The notes under the pieces: generated by a model
Seen by the model: only the letters and a program-made list of their open reading frames with translations
What the model was told of the DNA's origin: nothing
Database searches by the model: none
Translations under genes and position numbers: made by a program
Shown: positions 1 to 8,342 of the stretch, piece after piece
How positions within the stretch are numbered: position 1 is the first letter of the stretch
Layout: each line of letters opens with the position of its first letter
Source of the DNA: Burkholderiales bacterium
GTDB taxonomy: Bacteria; Pseudomonadota; Gammaproteobacteria; Burkholderiales; Burkholderiaceae_E
Length of the DNA: 35,124 nt
Reading direction: 5' to 3'
Assembly: GCA_003577305.1 (NCBI GenBank)
Contig: QEVL01000037.1
Location: 1 to 35,124 of the forward strand

Positions 1-96
1 CGCATCAAAGTCATCAAGCGCATGGCCTACGGCTTCAGAGACACCTCATACTTCTTCCTGAAAATCAAGGCCGCGTTTCCCGGGAAAACGCGATGA
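1..96 (+). CDS. ISL3-type transposase, C-terminal fragment (partial, runs off the left edge)
   Basis: The first 31 codons read in frame from base 1 to a TGA at 94-96. They include IKVIKRMAYGFRD, followed by YFFLKIKAAFPG, which is the usual C-terminal end of ISL3-family DDE transposases as I recall it. These enzymes cut and paste the insertion sequence. Only the tail is visible, so it cannot be said whether the element is intact. The 53 bases between this stop and the next gene (97-149) should contain the right end of the insertion sequence, but I could not identify its terminal inverted repeat without the other end. Confidence 0.7.
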   Translation, partial: RIKVIKRMAYGFRDTSYFFLKIKAAFPGKTR

Positions 97-149
97 ACCT
101 TTTTCTTGCCCGTCACGCCCGCGCCACGGCAGCCGGTGCCGGGCTGCGT

Positions 150-2492
150 TCACGCCGCGATCGTTCCCGCATCCGCCCGAAACGCCAGCAGCCGCAGCGC
201 ATTGAGCACGACCACGACGGTCGAGCCTTCGTGAACCAGCACCGCGAGGCCGATGCCCGCCCAGCCCAGCAGCGTTGCCGGGATCAGCAGGACCACCGCG
301 CCCAGCGCGATGAACAGGTTCTGGCGAATCGCCCGGCGCGCCGCGTGGCCGAGCGCGATCGCGAAGGGCAGCTTGCCCGGATCGTCGCCCATCAGCGCGA
401 CGTCGGCCGTCTCCAGCGCAACGTCGCTGCCCGCACCGCCCATCGCGACACCGACGCTCGCCCGGGCCAGCGCGGGCGCGTCGTTGACGCCGTCGCCCAC
501 CATTGCCACCAGCCCGTGCTCGACGATGAGGCTCGCGATCGCCTCGACCTTGTCCTCGGGCAGCAGGCCGGCACGCACCTCGGCGAGCCCGACCTCCCGT
601 GCGACGGCACGCGCGACGCGCTCGTTGTCTCCGGTCAGCATCACCGTCCTGGCAATGCCCAGCGCGCGCAGTTGCGCCAGCACCGCAGCCACGCCAGCGC
701 GCGGTGTGTCCATCAGGCCGACGATCCCGGCGAAGCGGCCGTCGGTGCGCACCAGCATCGTCGTGCGGCCGCTCGACTCGAGCCGCTCCACAGCGTCGGT
801 CACGGCCTCGTTCACGGTTTCGTGCGCGAACAGCTTGAGGTTGCCGATCTCGACCTGCCGACCGTCGAGCGTCGCGCGAATGCCCTTGCCGGTGACCGAT
901 TCCACGGCGGCCGGCTCGCTCCACTGCAGCCCCCGTTCACGCGCTGCCGCGACGATCGCCCGCGCGAGGGGATGGTCGCTTCGGCTCTCCACCGCCGCCG
1001 CCATCAGGAGCAGATCGTTCTCGGGCGGGCCGAAGCTCACGAGATCGGTGAGGCGCGGCCGTCCCTCGGTGATCGTGCCTGTCTTGTCGAAGGCCATTGC
1101 GTTCAGCTGGCCCAGGGTCTCGAGGTGCGCGCCGCCCTTGATCAGGATTCCGGCCTGCGCCGCCCGTGCCACCGCCGAGAGAACCGCCGCGGGCGTACCG
1201 ATCGCAAGCGCGCACGGCGAGGCCGCAACCAGCACCGCCATCGCCCGGTAGAAGGCATCCGTGAACGGATGGCCGAGCAGCAGCGGCACGGCCACGAGCA
1301 GCACCGCACCGCCGAGCACCACCGGCACGAACACGCGCGCGAAGCGGTCCGTAAACCGTTCGGTCGGTGACTTCTGCGTCTGCGCCTCGGAGACGAGCCG
1401 GACCATGCGCGCGAGCGCGCTTTCGCTGGCGAGCCTGGTCACTTCGACCAGCAGGACACGCTCGCCGTTGACCGTCCCCGCGAAGACCGGGTCGCCGGGG
1501 TCCTTGTCCACCGGCATCGATTCGCCGGTCACCGGCGACTGGTCCACCGTCGAGCTGCCTTCGAGCACCGTGCCGTCGGCGGCGATCCGCTCGCCCGCCT
1601 TGACGATGATCCGGTCGCCGCGCAGCAGGTTCGCGACCGGAAGCTCGATGTCCGCGCCGTCGCGACGCACGAGCGCGGTCCTGGGCGCGAGCTCTCCCAG
1701 CGCCTCGATCGCCTGGCGCGCCCGGTCCATCGCGATGTGCTCGAGCGCGTGTCCGAGGCTGAAGAGGAACAGCAGCAGCGCACCCTCTGCCCAGTGCCCC
1801 AGCATCGCAGCGCCGGCCGCTGCGACCAGCATCAGGGTGTCGATGTCGAAGCGCTTCGAGCGCAGGCTTTGCAGAGCATCGCGCAGCGTGAAGAAGCCGC
1901 CGAACGCGTAGGCCGCCCAGTAGAGCCACGAGGAGGCGGCGGCCGGCCAACCGGCGCGCGATCCGAGCCAGCCGGCCAGCAGCGACGCGCCCGCGGCGAG
2001 GCTGAACACGAGTTCCCGGTACTCGTGCCACCAACCGTGCTCTTCCGCGGCCACGATCCGGTAGCCCAGGGCCTCGAGCCGGCGCTCCACGAGGCGGCGC
2101 GAGGTCTTCTCGTTGTCGTATTCCAGGCGCAGCCGCTCGGCCGCGTAGCTCACCCTGGCCTCAAGCACGCCGTCGATGCGCCCGAGCGCGTGCTCGATCA
2201 CGTCGGCGCAGGCCGGGCAATCCATGCCGTCGATGCGCAGGCTCGCATGCGCATAGCGCTTCGCGATCGATGCGCCGGCCGCGCTCGCCAGCCGTCGCAC
2301 TTCGGCCATGCCCACGCGCCCGGGGTCGTAGTGCAGGCACAACCTCGCCTTGCCGTCCTCGCGTACCACGTGCGCCTGGTCGATTCCCCTGCCCTCGAGC
2401 AGCGCGATCAGGCGCCCGACGCAGGCGTCGCGTTCGTCCGGGATGTCCGGCAGCACCAGCGCGAGGTCGAGCGAGAGCTTCGCGGTGCTCAC
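150..2492 (-). CDS. P1B-type heavy-metal-exporting ATPase (SPC motif, P1B-4-like) with N-terminal metal-binding domain
   Basis: This is a 780-residue inner-membrane pump that uses ATP to export a transition metal. Visible motifs are a heavy-metal-associated domain with GMDCPAC (89-95), TGES (322-325), membrane SPC (425-427), the phosphorylation motif DKTGT (469-473), the His-Pro pair SDHP (505-508), the hinge GDGVNDAP (666-673) and HEGST (754-758). In family knowledge, SPC in membrane helix 6 with HEG-x-T in helix 8 marks P1B-4 pumps (Co, Zn or Fe efflux, CoaT/CzcP/CtpD type), whereas Zn/Cd pumps such as ZntA carry CPC. Residues 7-75 look like a second, cysteine-free copy of the metal-binding fold. 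The start is taken as GTG at 2492, 11 bases after the stop of the upstream oxidoreductase gene. The metal is inferred only; a Zn/Cd/Pb pump is the alternative. Confidence 0.88.
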   Translation of the reverse strand: MSTAKLSLDLALVLPDIPDERDACVGRLIALLEGRGIDQAHVVREDGKARLCLHYDPGRVGMAEVRRLASAAGASIAKRYAHASLRIDGMDCPACADVIEHALGRIDGVLEARVSYAAERLRLEYDNEKTSRRLVERRLEALGYRIVAAEEHGWWHEYRELVFSLAAGASLLAGWLGSRAGWPAAASSWLYWAAYAFGGFFTLRDALQSLRSKRFDIDTLMLVAAAGAAMLGHWAEGALLLFLFSLGHALEHIAMDRARQAIEALGELAPRTALVRRDGADIELPVANLLRGDRIIVKAGERIAADGTVLEGSSTVDQSPVTGESMPVDKDPGDPVFAGTVNGERVLLVEVTRLASESALARMVRLVSEAQTQKSPTERFTDRFARVFVPVVLGGAVLLVAVPLLLGHPFTDAFYRAMAVLVAASPCALAIGTPAAVLSAVARAAQAGILIKGGAHLETLGQLNAMAFDKTGTITEGRPRLTDLVSFGPPENDLLLMAAAVESRSDHPLARAIVAAARERGLQWSEPAAVESVTGKGIRATLDGRQVEIGNLKLFAHETVNEAVTDAVERLESSGRTTMLVRTDGRFAGIVGLMDTPRAGVAAVLAQLRALGIARTVMLTGDNERVARAVAREVGLAEVRAGLLPEDKVEAIASLIVEHGLVAMVGDGVNDAPALARASVGVAMGGAGSDVALETADVALMGDDPGKLPFAIALGHAARRAIRQNLFIALGAVVLLIPATLLGWAGIGLAVLVHEGSTVVVVLNALRLLAFRADAGTIAA

Positions 2493-2503
2493 GGTCGGCT
2501 GCT

Positions 2504-5500
2504 TCAGTGCGCCGCGGCCGTCTCGCGCGTCGCGAAATACTCGTCGAGCAGTTGCCGGCGACGCGCCAGCGCCGCCTTCACGCTGCGCTCCTTCACGTGG
2601 CCGAAGCCGCGTATCTCCTCGGGCACCGAGGCGATCTGCGTCGCCAGCGGCAGCCTTTGCGCATCGAGCGCGTCGAGCAGTCGTGCGATGTCGGCTTCGT
2701 AATCGGCCACCAGCCGGCGCTCCATGCGGCGCTCGGCGGTGCGCCCGAACGGATCGAACGCGGTGCCGCGCAGCCGGCGCAGGCGCGCGAGCAGCGCGAA
2801 CGCCTTGAAGACCCACTGCCCGTACTCGCGCTTGACCAGCTCGCCCCTGGCATTGCGGCGCGCGAACAGCGGCGGCGCCAGGTGCACGCCGAGCCGGAAG
2901 TCGCCCTCGAAGCGCTCGTTCAGCCTCTCGCGGAATGCGCCGCTCGTGTACAGCCGGGCGACCTCGTATTCGTCCTTGTACGCCATCAGCCTGAACAGGT
3001 TGCGCGCCACCGCCTCGGTGAGCGCGAGCCTGCCCTCGCCGACCAGCGCGCGCTCGGCCGCCTTCACGCGCTCGACGGTCTCGGCGTAGCGCCGCGCGTA
3101 GCGTTCGTCCTGGTACTCGACGAGTTCGTCGACGCGCCGCGCGACGATCTCGTCGAGCGAGGCCGACAGGCGCCGCGACACCGGCGGCGCCCCGGCGGGC
3201 TCGATCGCCGCCTCGAGCCGCGCGGGGTCGACCGCCGCGACCCGGCCCCAGGCGAAAGCCGCCTTGTTCTGCTCGACCGCCACCTCGTTCAGCTCGATCG
3301 CGCGCTCGATCGCCGCTGCCGACAGCGGCACCAGGCCGCGCTGCCAGGCATAGCCGAGCATGAACGGATTCGCCGCGATCGCGTCGCCGAACAGCGCGGT
3401 GGCGAGCCGCGTGCCGTCGACGAACCACGCGCTGCCCTCGCCGACCGCATCGACGATCGCCGCCTCCATCGCGCCGAGCGGGAACTGCCAGTCGGGATTG
3501 CGGGTGAATTCGGCGGTGGGCACGCGCGCCACGTTGGCCACCACGCGAGTGCGTGCCTGGCCCATGCGCGACAGCGCCTCCCGGCCGGCGGTGACGACCA
3601 CGTCGCAGCCCAGCACCGCGTCGGCCGCCGCGGTGCCGATGCGCGGCGCATACAGCGCCTGCCCCGGCTCGGCCAGGCGCACGAAGCTCATCACCGCGCC
3701 GTTCTTCTGCGCCAGGCCGGTGACGTCGAGCACCGTGACGCCTTTTCCATCGAGGTGCGCGGCCATACCGAGCAGCTGGCCGATGGTGACCACGCCGGTG
3801 CCGCCGATTCCGGTCACCAGCAGTCCGTAGCTGCCGTGGATCGGCGGCATCACGGGCGGCGGCAGCCCCGCCGCCACGTCGGCCGATCCGGCGGTTGCGG
3901 CGGCAGGCCCGGGCACCGCCGACGCTCCTGCCGCGGCCGACGCGGCGCGCACGCCGGCCGGCGCGCGTCGCAGCCGCCCGCCGTGCACCGTGACGAAGCT
4001 CGGGCAGAATCCGTCCACGCAGGAGAAGTCCTTGTTGCACGAAGACTGGTTGATCGCGCGCTTGCGGCCGAACTCGGTCTCGACGGGCTCGACCGACACG
4101 CAGTTCGACTTCACGCCACAATCGCCGCAGCCCTCGCAGACCGCCTCGTTGATGAACACGCGCCGCGGCGGGTCGGGGAACTCGCCGCGCTTGCGCCGGC
4201 GCCGCTTCTCGGCCGCGCAGGTCTGGTCGTAGATCAGCACCGAGACGTCGGGATATTCGCGCAGTTCGCGCTGCACTTCGTCGAGCCGGCTGCGGTGATG
4301 CACCGCCACGCCGGCGTCGAAATAGCCCGCCGGATACTTGTCGGGCTCGTCGGTGACTACCACCACCTTGCCGACGCCCTCGGCGCGCACCTGCTGCGCG
4401 ATCATGCGCGGCGTGAGCTGGCCGTCGTGTTTCTGGCCGCCGGTCATCGCCACGGCGTCGTTGAACAGGATCTTGTAGGTGATCGGCGTCTTCGTCGCGA
4501 CCGCGTGGCGGATCGCGAGCGACCCCGAGTGAAACCAGGTGCCGTCGCCCAGGTTCTGGAAGACGTGCTTCGTTTCGCTGAACGGCGCCTGGCCGACCCA
4601 GGTCATGCCTTCGCCGCCCATGTGCGTGAAAGTGGCCGTGGAGCGGTCCATCCACATCGCCATCGTGTGGCAGCCGATGCCGGCCAGCGCGCGCGAGCCC
4701 TCGGGCACGCGGGTGGAGGTGTTGTGCGGGCAGCCGGAGCAGAAGTACGGAATGCGCTCGATCGTCGCGAACGACTTCGTGGCGCCGCGCTCCTTCGCGT
4801 CGAGCCGCGCGAGCTGCGCGTCGATGCGCGCCGCGAGACCGTCGGGCAGCGCGCCGCGCGCAGCGTGCGGCTGCCCGGCCCGGCGCTTCAGCCGCGCGGC
4901 GATCAGCCGCGCACAAAACGCGGGCGACACCTCGCCGTAGTCGGGCACCAGCGGCGCTCCGCACTCGTCGAACTTGCCGACCACGCGCGGGCGCTCGGCG
5001 AGCGGATAGAGCGCCTCCTTCAGCTGCGACTCGATCAGCGAGCGCTTCTCCTCGACCACCAGCAGTTCCTCGCAGCCGGCCGCGAAATCGCGCAAGCCCC
5101 CGGGTTCGAGCGGCCACGGCATCGTCACGCGCCACACCTTGATGCCCGCGGCGCGCGCCGCAGCCTCGTCGATGCCGAGATCGGCCAGCGCCTGCATCAC
5201 GTCGAGCCAGCTCTTGCCGGTGCTCACGATGCCCAGCCGCGCCGGTTCGCCGTCGCGGCGTCCGAACGCGTGATGGTCGAGCCGGTTGACGCGCGCATAC
5301 GCGAGCGCCGCCGGCAGCTTCCAGCGCGCGAGCCGCTCTTCGAGCTGCAGGAACGAGCCCTCGGGCCAGCGCAGGTTCAATCCGCCCGCGGGCATCGCGA
5401 AGTCGGCGGGCAACTCGATGCGCAGGCGCTGCGGCGAGACGTCGGCGACGCCGGCCGCCTCGATCGTGTCGGTGACCGCTTTCAGCCCGACCCAAAGGCC

Positions 5501-6097
5501 CGAGAAGCGCGACATCGCGAAGCCGTGCAGGCCGAGGTCGAGATAGTCCTGCACCGTGGCCGGCGCGAGCACCGGCATGCCGACCGCCTGGAAAATGAAA
5601 TCGGTCTGCGCGGCCATCGTCGAGGACTTCGCGCCGTGATCGTCGCCGGCCACCGCGAGCACGCCGCCGTGCTTCGAGCTGCCGGCCTGGTTGGCGTGAC
5701 GCAGCGCGTCCCCGCTGCGGTCGACGCCCGGGCCCTTGCCGTACCAGATGCCGAACACGCCGTCGTACTTCGCGCCGGGAAACGCGTTCAGCTGCTGGGT
5801 GCCCCAGATCGCGGTGGCGGCGAGGTCTTCGTTGAGCCCCGGCACGAAGCGGACGTGGTGCGCGTCGAGCTGCCGCTTCGCCTTCCAGAGCGCCTGATCG
5901 TAGCCGCCCACCGGCGATCCGCGGTAGCCGGAGATGTAGCCCGCAGTGTTCAGTCCCGCGGCCGTGTCGCGCCGGCGCTGCATCAGCGGCAGGCGCACCA
6001 GCGCCTGCGTGCCGGTGAGGTATACGAGTCCGTCGGTCGCGTCGTAGCGATCGTCGAGCGAGACATTGCGAAGGGCCGGCACGGCCGGTGCGCTCAT
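2504..6097 (-). CDS. Fused indolepyruvate ferredoxin oxidoreductase family protein (2-oxoacid:acceptor oxidoreductase)
   Basis: This is a 1197-residue protein in which the IorA-like and IorB-like parts are one chain, as in many aerobic proteobacteria. The family oxidatively decarboxylates aryl- or branched 2-oxoacids to acyl-CoA with thiamine diphosphate and iron-sulfur clusters. The N-terminal pyruvate oxidoreductase domain opens with GYRGSPVGGYD. The thiamine-diphosphate region carries GIGCHTMAMWMDR and HMGGEGMTWVG near residues 470-500. A cysteine-rich stretch near 650-700 (CEGCGDC and further cysteines) is suited to an Fe-S cluster. The gamma domain begins at GIGGTGVVTIGQ after an Ala/Pro/Gly-rich linker. 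Of two nearby ATGs (6103 and 6097) I prefer 6097, because AGGGGG lies six bases before it. It sits 26 bases after the CinA-like gene and is probably cotranscribed with it. The true substrate is not evident. Confidence 0.9.
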   Translation of the reverse strand: MSAPAVPALRNVSLDDRYDATDGLVYLTGTQALVRLPLMQRRRDTAAGLNTAGYISGYRGSPVGGYDQALWKAKRQLDAHHVRFVPGLNEDLAATAIWGTQQLNAFPGAKYDGVFGIWYGKGPGVDRSGDALRHANQAGSSKHGGVLAVAGDDHGAKSSTMAAQTDFIFQAVGMPVLAPATVQDYLDLGLHGFAMSRFSGLWVGLKAVTDTIEAAGVADVSPQRLRIELPADFAMPAGGLNLRWPEGSFLQLEERLARWKLPAALAYARVNRLDHHAFGRRDGEPARLGIVSTGKSWLDVMQALADLGIDEAAARAAGIKVWRVTMPWPLEPGGLRDFAAGCEELLVVEEKRSLIESQLKEALYPLAERPRVVGKFDECGAPLVPDYGEVSPAFCARLIAARLKRRAGQPHAARGALPDGLAARIDAQLARLDAKERGATKSFATIERIPYFCSGCPHNTSTRVPEGSRALAGIGCHTMAMWMDRSTATFTHMGGEGMTWVGQAPFSETKHVFQNLGDGTWFHSGSLAIRHAVATKTPITYKILFNDAVAMTGGQKHDGQLTPRMIAQQVRAEGVGKVVVVTDEPDKYPAGYFDAGVAVHHRSRLDEVQRELREYPDVSVLIYDQTCAAEKRRRRKRGEFPDPPRRVFINEAVCEGCGDCGVKSNCVSVEPVETEFGRKRAINQSSCNKDFSCVDGFCPSFVTVHGGRLRRAPAGVRAASAAAGASAVPGPAAATAGSADVAAGLPPPVMPPIHGSYGLLVTGIGGTGVVTIGQLLGMAAHLDGKGVTVLDVTGLAQKNGAVMSFVRLAEPGQALYAPRIGTAAADAVLGCDVVVTAGREALSRMGQARTRVVANVARVPTAEFTRNPDWQFPLGAMEAAIVDAVGEGSAWFVDGTRLATALFGDAIAANPFMLGYAWQRGLVPLSAAAIERAIELNEVAVEQNKAAFAWGRVAAVDPARLEAAIEPAGAPPVSRRLSASLDEIVARRVDELVEYQDERYARRYAETVERVKAAERALVGEGRLALTEAVARNLFRLMAYKDEYEVARLYTSGAFRERLNERFEGDFRLGVHLAPPLFARRNARGELVKREYGQWVFKAFALLARLRRLRGTAFDPFGRTAERRMERRLVADYEADIARLLDALDAQRLPLATQIASVPEEIRGFGHVKERSVKAALARRRQLLDEYFATRETAAAH

Positions 6098-6123
6098 CTC
6101 CATCCCCCTGCGGACACTGCGGG

Positions 6124-6903
6124 TCAGCGAAGCTCGCCACCCAGCTCGCGTGCGCCCGCCTCGAGCCGCGCGCAGGCCTCGTCGACCATCGAAACCGGCC
6201 CTCTCACGCCGAGCTCGATGTGGCGGCGCACGCCGTCCTCGCCCATCGACGGCAGGCTGAACACCCGCACGCCCGGGAAACTGCGCTCGACCTGCTCCAT
6301 CAGCGGCGTCGCGGTCGACTCGGCCAGCCCGTAGACGAGGAACGAGCGCTCGGCCCGCTGTTCGCGATGGAACAGGTGCGCGAAGCGGCTGTCGAGCACA
6401 GCTTCGATCATCGGCCAGGCCATCACCGGAAAGCCCGGAACGAAGAAGTGGTTGCGGATCGCGAAGCCCGGAATCCGGTTGAACGGATTGGGCACGATCT
6501 CGGCGCCGACCGGGAACTCGCCCATGCGCAGCCGCTGCCGGTTCTCGGGCAGCGACATGTCGGCGCTGCCCCGGCCCTCGCGGGCCATTTCCGCGGTGCG
6601 CTCGGCAATCAGCCGGGCTGCCTCGGGATGCAGCGCGAGCCCGACGCCGAGCGCCGCCGCGGCCGCCTGGCGCGTGTGGTCGTCGGGCGTCGCGCCGATG
6701 CCGCCACAGCAGAACACCGCATCGCCACTGGCAAAACTGCGGGTCAGTTCGGTCGCGAGTTGCTCGCGGTCGTCGCCGAGGAACCTGGCCCACGAGAGCC
6801 GCAGCCCGCGTCCGCCGAGCATCTCGACCACGCGCGCGAAATGCCTGTCCTGGCGCTTGCCCGACAGGATTTCGTCGCCGACGACGATCAGGCCGAAGTT
6901 CAT
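6124..6903 (-). CDS. CinA/MoaB-like molybdopterin-binding domain protein
   Basis: This 259-residue protein matches the MoCF (molybdopterin-binding) fold shared by MogA, MoaB and the N-terminal half of CinA. It starts with FGLIVVGDEILSGKRQD and carries the loop CCGGIGATPDDHT, the family's GGxGxTxDD substrate-binding signature. Later GFAIRNHFFVPGFPVM resembles the CinA middle region. The C-terminal nicotinamide-mononucleotide deamidase domain of full-length CinA is absent, as in many stand-alone members. The start ATG at 6903 overlaps the stop of the preceding EI24 gene as ATGA, so translation is probably coupled. The physiological substrate of such stand-alone proteins is not established, so no gene symbol is given. 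Confidence 0.85.
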   Translation of the reverse strand: MNFGLIVVGDEILSGKRQDRHFARVVEMLGGRGLRLSWARFLGDDREQLATELTRSFASGDAVFCCGGIGATPDDHTRQAAAAALGVGLALHPEAARLIAERTAEMAREGRGSADMSLPENRQRLRMGEFPVGAEIVPNPFNRIPGFAIRNHFFVPGFPVMAWPMIEAVLDSRFAHLFHREQRAERSFLVYGLAESTATPLMEQVERSFPGVRVFSLPSMGEDGVRRHIELGVRGPVSMVDEACARLEAGARELGGELR

Positions 6904-7649
6904 GCCCAGGCCGCCACCGGCAGCGCCGCGCGCCGTTCGCGCAGCAGCGCCAGCGAGTAGTGGCAGAACGCCAGTGCCGAGAGCACCGGCGTGACGAGGA
7001 ACAGCGGCGGCACGTAGTTCAGCGCGGTGACCAGCAGCGCGAGCAGGAAATACTCGCCGCGGCGCGCGGCGATCGCGTCGCGCCGCTCGGCGGCGCTCGC
7101 ATGTTCGACCAGGCTGTCGAAGCGCATCACCCGGGCGGTGAGCCAGCTCCAGCACAGCCACGGAACGACCAGCGCCAGTGGCGGGATCAGCCACAGCGGC
7201 ATCGAGACGAGATAGGCCGCGACGAACAGCAGTGACGACGACAACGCGTTCCAGACGCTCGCCACGACCGACATCGAGCCGAGCCGCTCGACCTCGCTAT
7301 AGGCCCCGCCGCCCAGGTGGCGCACGACGACCGGCATCGCGAAAACCGCGATCAGCACGACTGCGGTCGCGAACATGACCGGCACCACGACGAGCAGCGC
7401 AACCAGCGCCGGAATCCAGTCGCGCAGCCCTTCCAGGCCATAAGCGGCTGCCCAGCCGGCGACGCGCGCCATGAAGCCGCCGTCGAACATCCATCCCTGC
7501 AGCCAGCCGGTGAGTGGCGTCCAGACCAGCCAGGCCGTCAGCACCCAGAACACGATCGCGAGCACGAACGGCACGACGAGCAACGCGAGCATCTTCGGAT
7601 GCAGCTGGCTGACGACGGCGCGCCCGAACGCGGTGAGTACCCTTTGCAT
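6900..7649 (-). CDS. EI24 domain (CysZ-like) inner-membrane protein
   Basis: This 249-residue protein has several hydrophobic helices, for example MLALLVVPFVLAIVFWVLTA near the N-terminus, LVALLVVVPVMFATAVVLIA in the middle and LLVTALNYVPPLFLVTPVLS near the end. The spacing and the VFAMPVVVRHLG stretch match the EI24/CysZ family. CysZ is a sulfate permease in E. coli, but betaproteobacterial EI24 proteins of this type are mostly uncharacterised and I do not assign sulfate transport. The start is ATG 7649. It has no Shine-Dalgarno sequence, but a TATCAT box ends six bases before it. It is the first gene of the minus-strand run that continues through the CinA-like gene, the oxidoreductase and the metal ATPase. 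Confidence 0.8.
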   Translation of the reverse strand: MQRVLTAFGRAVVSQLHPKMLALLVVPFVLAIVFWVLTAWLVWTPLTGWLQGWMFDGGFMARVAGWAAAYGLEGLRDWIPALVALLVVVPVMFATAVVLIAVFAMPVVVRHLGGGAYSEVERLGSMSVVASVWNALSSSLLFVAAYLVSMPLWLIPPLALVVPWLCWSWLTARVMRFDSLVEHASAAERRDAIAARRGEYFLLALLVTALNYVPPLFLVTPVLSALAFCHYSLALLRERRAALPVAAWA

Positions 7650-7655
7650 CGCGCA

Positions 7656-7661
7656 ATGATA
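7656..7661 (-). promoter_or_regulatory. Putative -10 box (TATCAT) directly upstream of the EI24 gene
   Basis: On the minus strand TATCAT is followed by six bases and then the ATG at 7649. A start point 6-7 bases after the box would fall on the start codon, giving a leaderless message. No convincing -35 hexamer is visible at 16-18 bases, so this is a weak call on its own. Confidence 0.35.
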
Positions 7662-7741
7662 CCGGGCAGGCCGGCAACGCCGGGCAGCCGGCGCGCGGTC
7701 GGCCGCATCCGGCCGCCCGTCGCACCGCCACCACATCGCCG

Positions 7742-8320
7742 GTGCGCCACCGCTACCCTCGAACTGCCGCGCCTGTTCCGGACGAGTTCGCCGTGCGCGA
7801 GCGGTTCGCGCGCCTTCCGGAGCAGGCACCGCCGGACATGGTCAACCTGCTCGTTCTGCTTCGATTCGAAGGCCTCGACGCCCGCGCAGCGCCAGCGCGC
7901 GAGGCCATGCTCGATTACGCGCGCCGGGCGCGCGAATGCGGCGGCCGTGTGGTCGACCAGGATGCCGACCAGTTGCTGGTGTGCCTGGCGGACATGCGCT
8001 GGGCGCTGCAGTCGTTGCGCAACCTGCTGGCGCTGGCGCGGCGCGACGGCTTCGCGGTGCGCGCCGCGATCGTGCAGGCCGTACTGGCGCGCGCCGGTGC
8101 GGCTCCCGAAAGCGGCGGTTTCACCGCGCGCACTCTCGAGACGCTGCTCAGGCTGGCCGGCGAAGTCGGCCGCCAGCAGGTGGGCATCACGCCGAAGCTC
8201 CTGAGCCTGATCCAGCTGGCCGCTCCGGAATTCGCCGACCTGTTCGAGACCGCGGACACGGCGGCGCACCGGCTCCTCGGCGGGGCGCGACCGCAGCCGG
8301 TCCTGGTGATGGCCGGATGA
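7742..8320 (+). CDS. Conserved-looking protein of unknown function, possibly a degenerate nucleotide-cyclase-like fold
   Basis: I do not recognise this gene. The open frame from GTG 7742 gives 192 residues. In-frame alternatives are GTG 7793 and ATG 7838; the last would begin MVNLLVLLRFEGL. No signal peptide, membrane segment or cysteine motif is visible. The order of elements (VNLLVLLRFEG, then GGRVVDQDADQLLVCLADMR, then a helix, then GFAVRAAIVQ, then VGITPKLLSLIQLAA) loosely recalls class III adenylate/guanylate cyclase domains. The metal-binding aspartates and substrate residues of an active cyclase are not evident. This resemblance is a guess from secondary-structure rhythm. The gene lies alone between the divergent EI24 gene and the convergent hrpA, whose stop is only 22 bases away. 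Codon usage matches the neighbours, which supports a real gene. Confidence 0.6.
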   Translation: MRHRYPRTAAPVPDEFAVRERFARLPEQAPPDMVNLLVLLRFEGLDARAAPAREAMLDYARRARECGGRVVDQDADQLLVCLADMRWALQSLRNLLALARRDGFAVRAAIVQAVLARAGAAPESGGFTARTLETLLRLAGEVGRQQVGITPKLLSLIQLAAPEFADLFETADTAAHRLLGGARPQPVLVMAG

Positions 8321-8342
8321 AGCTGCCTGCTCACCGGTCCTG

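Noticed and set aside
1..149. A complete insertion sequence
   Set aside because: Only the last 31 codons of the transposase are inside the window, and no terminal repeat can be matched.
150..6140. A single open frame on the minus strand long enough for about 2000 residues
   Set aside because: Only the part from 2492 down is the metal ATPase. The upstream part is a frame-shifted shadow of the oxidoreductase gene, which is clearly coded in another frame with good homology.
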